Shown: positions 5,706-8,629 of the stretch, piece after piece | How the letters are laid out: the number at the start of each line of letters is the position of its first letter | How positions within the stretch are numbered: the stretch's first letter is position 1 | NCBI GenBank assembly: GCA_015490105.1 | Contig: WFYK01000165.1 | Span: forward strand, 1-8,629 | DNA length: 8,629 nt | Reading direction: 5' to 3' | Origin: Aquificaceae bacterium | Lineage (GTDB): Bacteria; Aquificota; Aquificia; Aquificales; Aquificaceae | Notes under the pieces: model-generated | Databases searched by the model: none | What the model saw: only the letters and a program-made list of their open reading frames with translations | Told to the model about the DNA's origin: nothing | Program-made: the position numbers and the translations under genes

Positions 5706-6596
5706 CTAACTTGATCGAACTGTCCAAGGAAGATCTCCGAGACTCTTTAAATTTGCATAAAAAAGAAAGAGTCTATCCAGCCCTATGGAACATCCTGCAC
5801 ATTCAGGCATACTTTCGTGGGCTTTTACGAACTCCTCGTCTAAAGGAAGATTTCTTTTTTGCGCCTCTTGGACCAGCCTATTTTTTACCTCCTCAGGTTC
5901 TGTTTCCTCTGTCCAGCCGTTTGCTATTTCAATCCCGCTCCAGAAAAGTTCAAATCTTTGAGCTTTCCCCTTAACCACCTTTGCGAGAGCTTTAAGCTTT
6001 TGAGGATAGTCCTTCAAAAACACTAAACCCTTAGAGCACACGGTCTTCTCTACAAGCGAGACAGCGGTGAAAAAAATAAGATCTTCATCCTCTGCGGAGA
6101 CATAAACACCTTTTTTTTCAAGAGCATGCTTTATGGCCTCCGAGCTTGCCTCCGGCTCAACACCTAAAATTTGAACAAAGGCCTTTTCAAAGTCCGCTTC
6201 TTTAAAGTCTAAGTTTTTAAAAAGTGAGTTCAAAAGAGCTTTTACCTCTTCAATCAACTCTTCATAGGTAGCCCCTATCTTGTAAAACTCGAGCATGTGA
6301 AACTCCGGTCTGTGTATATCACTCCACTCCCCATTTCTGAAGACCCTACAAATTTGAAATATGTTACTTCGAATTCGGGGAAGTAGTTTTTTCATAGAGT
6401 ATTCGGGTGAAGTGTGGAGGAAGAACCTTTTACGCCCTTCAGGTGTATTCAACAGAACTTCTACAGGATCTATGTGGCTGTCTAAGTTAGGGAAAGGTTG
6501 AAGATAAGGAGTAAAAACCTCAACGTAACCTCTGCTGGTGAAAAATGTCCTTATTTTTTGAAGAAATTCTGACCAAAGGAGGAAAATATCGGTCAT
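5706..6596 (-). CDS. epmA: EpmA-like EF-P lysine-lysyltransferase (lysyl-tRNA synthetase paralogue, GenX/PoxA)
   Basis: This 296-residue protein has only the class II catalytic core of lysyl-tRNA synthetase and no N-terminal anticodon-binding domain, which is the EpmA/GenX architecture (E. coli protein about 325 residues). Motif 2 is FRNGEWSDIHRPEFHMLEFY (86-105), preceded by HTSPEYSMKKLL (61-72). The lysine-pocket block FELFWSGIEIANGWTE spans 215-230, and motif 3 is GCSIGLDRLFLF (268-279). EpmA activates lysine with ATP and transfers it to a conserved lysine of elongation factor P, which helps ribosomes through polyproline stretches. The partner enzyme (EpmB, lysine 2,3-aminomutase-like) and efp are not in the window. 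Its ATG overlaps the ctaB stop in ATGA, so translation is probably coupled. The internal segment of about 130-170 is divergent. The family assignment is firm; the EF-P target is inferred from the family. Confidence 0.88.
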   Translation of the reverse strand: MTDIFLLWSEFLQKIRTFFTSRGYVEVFTPYLQPFPNLDSHIDPVEVLLNTPEGRKRFFLHTSPEYSMKKLLPRIRSNIFQICRVFRNGEWSDIHRPEFHMLEFYKIGATYEELIEEVKALLNSLFKNLDFKEADFEKAFVQILGVEPEASSEAIKHALEKKGVYVSAEDEDLIFFTAVSLVEKTVCSKGLVFLKDYPQKLKALAKVVKGKAQRFELFWSGIEIANGWTEETEPEEVKNRLVQEAQKRNLPLDEEFVKAHESMPECAGCSIGLDRLFLFYANLKSLGDLPWTVRSS

Positions 6597-7468
6597 CTAA
6601 GATCGACTATAAGAGCGCCGAATATAGCGGTAATGTAAATTATCGAGAAGAAAAAGAGCTTCATGCTCTCTTCTTTGGGAGAGAACAGAAACTTTAGCGT
6701 ATATACTGTGTAAAGAAGACTCATCACAAGTGCCACAACGAAATACAAGGTTCCCGCCATTCCTATAGCGTAAGGGATTAAGCTCAAAGGAAGCAAGGAA
6801 ACCGTGTAGACAAGGGTGTTTAACTTGGTAATTTTTACTCCTCTTGCAACCGGAAGAGTTGGTATACCCGCTTTAGCGTAATCGTCCCTATACTTGAGTG
6901 CGAGCACCCAAAAGTGGGGAGGTTGCCACATGAACATTATCAGGAACAACACGAAAGCCTTCAAATCAACTTCCCCAGCACCAGCCACGTAGCCTATAAC
7001 GGGAGGCAAAGCACCGGATATACCTCCTATCTCAGTAGCAACGGGTGTTTTTCTCTTCAAAAGCAACGTGTATAGAACAACGTAAGAAAAGGAAGCTACC
7101 ATTGCAAGGACCGCACTCCAAAGATTTACCAAAAGTGCCAAAACAAAAAAGGATCCGATCACAAGACCTAAACCGAAAGAGAAGGCAAGTTTAGGATTTA
7201 CGGAACCCCTTGGAAGAGGTCTGTGGGAGGTTCTTTCCATCAAGGCGTCTATATCTCTGTCAAATACCATGTTCAACACCGCGGATCCTGCAGCTGCCAT
7301 ACCTGTTCCCAAAAGTGTCCAGAAAACGATCTGGCCGTCGAGGTTCCCCCCGGAACCTATGTATATTCCCCCGAGTGTAGTTATCAGAACAAGGGTAACT
7401 ATACCGGGCTTGGTCAGGATCAAGAGCTCCTTAATGGTAGAAGTGTAAGAGATAGTTCTCTCTACCAT
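6593..7468 (-). CDS. ctaB: Protoheme IX farnesyltransferase (heme O synthase)
   Basis: This 291-residue polytopic membrane protein of the UbiA superfamily (CtaB/CyoE) adds a farnesyl group from farnesyl diphosphate to the 2-vinyl of protoheme, giving heme O. The first aspartate-rich motif is N66-M-V-F-D70-R-D-I-D74, followed by ERTSHRPLPRG (78-88). The conserved loop PVATEIGGISGALPPVIGY lies at 142-160. The WQPPHFWVLALKYRDDY block (181-197) with D195/D196 is the second polar motif, followed by AGIPTLPVARG. About eight or nine hydrophobic segments match the family, and length is normal. It begins 2 nt after the ctaA stop and ends in a 4-nt overlap with the epmA-like gene. Adjacency to ctaA implies a dedicated heme A pathway for a cytochrome c or quinol oxidase encoded elsewhere. 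Confidence 0.96.
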   Translation of the reverse strand: MVERTISYTSTIKELLILTKPGIVTLVLITTLGGIYIGSGGNLDGQIVFWTLLGTGMAAAGSAVLNMVFDRDIDALMERTSHRPLPRGSVNPKLAFSFGLGLVIGSFFVLALLVNLWSAVLAMVASFSYVVLYTLLLKRKTPVATEIGGISGALPPVIGYVAGAGEVDLKAFVLFLIMFMWQPPHFWVLALKYRDDYAKAGIPTLPVARGVKITKLNTLVYTVSLLPLSLIPYAIGMAGTLYFVVALVMSLLYTVYTLKFLFSPKEESMKLFFFSIIYITAIFGALIVDLR

Positions 7469-7470
7469 GG

Positions 7471-8313
7471 CTAACCCTCAATTTTATAACTAAGGATCTG
7501 TCCTGAAACAAGGTAAGAGACCCATATTACGAGGAGAAAACCCACCGCTATGTGAACGAAAAGTATCGGCAAGAAAAACTTGCTCAATATGGTGCCCACC
7601 CCTGCGATCGCTTGAAGGCTAACGAGAAGGAAGGTTGTGAGGGTTTTCCCGTTGAAGCTCTTAACCATTAGGTAAAGGGAAAAGATTACAAGTCCCATAG
7701 CGATCGTAATGTGGAGAAAGTAAGCAAACAGGTTAAAGTCCGGTGCTTTTACATACCTCACGAGTATGCCTATCAAGATTTGGAACATAACTATTAGAAA
7801 GAGTGCTTCGCTCAAGGGGAAATCCTTTTGTATCTTGCCTGATACAGCGGTGTAAGTCAGCGTCAGCGCGGAGAGGATAACTACCGACAAAATCAGGTGA
7901 GAAGTGGTGTAAACGTAGTGCAGAAATTCTTTAAGGAGCGGAGCTTCCGTGACCACTACCCTCATTCCCAAGAGGGCTTCCAAGATAAGAAGCACGATCA
8001 CAGCCACCATAGCTTTCTTTGGAAATCCGCTGTAGTTTCTCCAAACACTTACCAAAGATGCCAGTATCAGAACCCCCGCAAGTCCACCTAAGAGTCTGTG
8101 GGTTTGTTCTATCCAAGGTTGAAGGTGGGTTTCAACCACAGCAGGTGCGGGAGGTGTGGGGAACTCTTCCTTTATCTGGAAGGGTAGAAGCTGACCGTGA
8201 CAGAGGGGCCAATCCGGACACCCAAGGCCTGAACCTGTTGATGTTACTATGCCTCCGAAGACCATAAGTATGTAGGTGACAACCACAGAAGCCAAAAGCA
8301 ACTTGGAAGTCAT
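7471..8313 (-). CDS. ctaA: Heme A synthase (COX15/CtaA family)
   Basis: This 280-residue protein has about eight transmembrane segments and oxidises the C8 methyl of heme O to the formyl of heme A. The N-terminal half shows GGIVTSTGSGLGCPDWPLCHG (20-40) with the extracytoplasmic cysteine pair C32/C38, the catalytic motif E69-Q-T-H72-R, and a further histidine helix around LHYVYTTSHL (H132/H139). The C-terminal half repeats the four-helix bundle, with H201 (FLHITIAMG) and H254 (FVHIAVGF) as heme ligands. Length and two-bundle layout match the Bacillus CtaA type. GAGGAGAG lies 5 nt before ATG. The gene overlaps the upstream small membrane protein by 4 nt and is followed 2 nt later by ctaB. Confidence 0.96.
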   Translation of the reverse strand: MTSKLLLASVVVTYILMVFGGIVTSTGSGLGCPDWPLCHGQLLPFQIKEEFPTPPAPAVVETHLQPWIEQTHRLLGGLAGVLILASLVSVWRNYSGFPKKAMVAVIVLLILEALLGMRVVVTEAPLLKEFLHYVYTTSHLILSVVILSALTLTYTAVSGKIQKDFPLSEALFLIVMFQILIGILVRYVKAPDFNLFAYFLHITIAMGLVIFSLYLMVKSFNGKTLTTFLLVSLQAIAGVGTILSKFFLPILFVHIAVGFLLVIWVSYLVSGQILSYKIEG

Positions 8314-8504
8314 TTTTTCTCTCCTCTGCTGGGAACAGGGAAGGGCGGTTCGTTTCTTACATTTTCAAGCTTCCTGATGAAGTGTTCCCTGTTTTCGGGG
8401 TGTTTCACATACTGGTAAATAGTAAAGACGAAAGAAAGGAGAGCTAACCCACCCACTGCCAAGCCTACAGCTATCTTACCCCAATCTCTACCTTCCTTTT
8501 CCAT
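8310..8504 (-). CDS. Small single-span membrane protein upstream of ctaA
   Basis: This 64-residue protein was not assigned to a family. It has a charged start (MEKEGRDWGK), one hydrophobic helix (residues about 11-31, IAVGLAVGGLALLSFVFTIY), a basic/charged segment (HPENREHFIRKLENVR) and a proline-rich basic C-terminus (PPFPVPSRGEKK). The start was placed at ATG 8504. A longer frame from TTG 8537 would overlap the kdsB end by 26 nt and reuse its coding sequence, so it is less likely. The ribosome binding site is weak (AGAAGTG). The gene sits 7 nt after kdsB and overlaps ctaA by 4 nt, so it is translated with the heme A genes. By position it may be a small subunit or assembly factor of the oxidase or of heme A synthase; that is inference only. 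Confidence 0.7.
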   Translation of the reverse strand: MEKEGRDWGKIAVGLAVGGLALLSFVFTIYQYVKHPENREHFIRKLENVRNEPPFPVPSRGEKK

Positions 8505-8511
8505 GACACTT

Positions 8512-8629
8512 CTATTTTCTCTTAAGGATCCTTTCAACGCAAGCTATATCTTCTTCGGTGTCCACGCCGTGATAGTAGTGTTTACTAACCAGCACCTTTA
8601 TTTTGTATCCCTTCTCAAGTATCCTAAGT
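8512..8629 (-). CDS. kdsB: 3-deoxy-manno-octulosonate cytidylyltransferase, C-terminal end (partial)
   Basis: The frame entering from the right edge reads LEKGYKIKVLVSKHYYHGVD, then TEEDIACVERILKRK and TAG (8514-8512). The GVDTEEDIACVERIL ending matches the G-[IV]-D-T-x-E-D-L-x-x-[VA] terminus of KdsB and related nucleotidyltransferases. KdsB makes CMP-KDO for lipopolysaccharide, which would imply a Gram-negative outer membrane. Only about 39 residues are visible, so a related sugar nucleotidyltransferase cannot be excluded. It is the first visible gene of the - strand run, with only 7 nt before the small membrane protein. Confidence 0.72.
   Translation of the reverse strand, partial: LRILEKGYKIKVLVSKHYYHGVDTEEDIACVERILKRK

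Noticed and set aside
8505..8537. TTG start extending the small membrane protein by 11 residues
   Set aside because: The extension lies within the kdsB reading frame and past its stop in another frame. ATG 8504 leaves a clean 7-nt gap after kdsB.
1..8629. tRNA, rRNA, riboswitch, insertion sequence or CRISPR elements
   Set aside because: I looked for cloverleaf-like ends, terminal inverted repeats, transposase motifs and regularly spaced repeats and found none that I could support by eye.

Overview
The window most likely comes from a thermophilic, chemolithoautotrophic bacterium of the Aquificota (Aquifex/Hydrogenobacter-like). The inference rests on a combination of genes: an archaeal-type phosphoglycerate mutase (ApgM), an HVO_A0114-type DNA-binding protein of the kind common in archaea and thermophiles, a heme A pathway (ctaA, ctaB), KDO-type LPS synthesis (kdsB, so a Gram-negative envelope), lysine- and glutamate-rich proteins, and tightly packed genes. 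No rRNA or other phylogenetic marker is present, so this is inference.

Layout. Positions 1-522 (+ strand) hold the tail of a coiled-coil protein and a small winged-helix DNA-binding protein resembling an orphan antitoxin. A strong hairpin at 616-643 separates these from a convergent operon. Positions 4019-655 (- strand) form a four-gene operon with gaps of 11-15 nt and a strong Shine-Dalgarno before every gene. In transcription order it encodes a cupredoxin fused to a carboxypeptidase-regulatory-like domain, a di-heme MauG/cytochrome-c-peroxidase-family enzyme, a Tat-exported metallophosphoesterase and a small mono-heme cytochrome c. All four products carry export signals, so this looks like a periplasmic copper/heme redox module. 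It is the least ordinary part of the window. Its upstream region (4020-4276) is very AT-rich and holds two palindromes.

Positions 4203-4471 (+ strand) hold a clear sigma-70-like promoter, whose -35 is formed by a tandem 10-bp repeat, and a 64-residue CDGSH iron-sulfur protein. Its stop codon lies one base from that of the opposing operon. Positions 8629-4473 (- strand) form a compact run: kdsB (partial), a single-span membrane protein, ctaA, ctaB, epmA-like and apgM. It contains two 4-nt overlaps, and its other gaps are 2-9 nt.

Functionally, CtaB converts protoheme to heme O and CtaA converts heme O to heme A for an aa3/ba3-type terminal oxidase. The small membrane protein between kdsB and ctaA may belong to oxidase biogenesis by position. 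EpmA-like (EF-P lysylation) and ApgM (central carbon metabolism) appear to be co-transcribed without an obvious functional link. The exported MauG-like enzyme, cupredoxin and cytochrome plausibly exchange electrons, or form an enzyme/substrate pair for a protein modification. The phosphoesterase's role in that group is unexplained.
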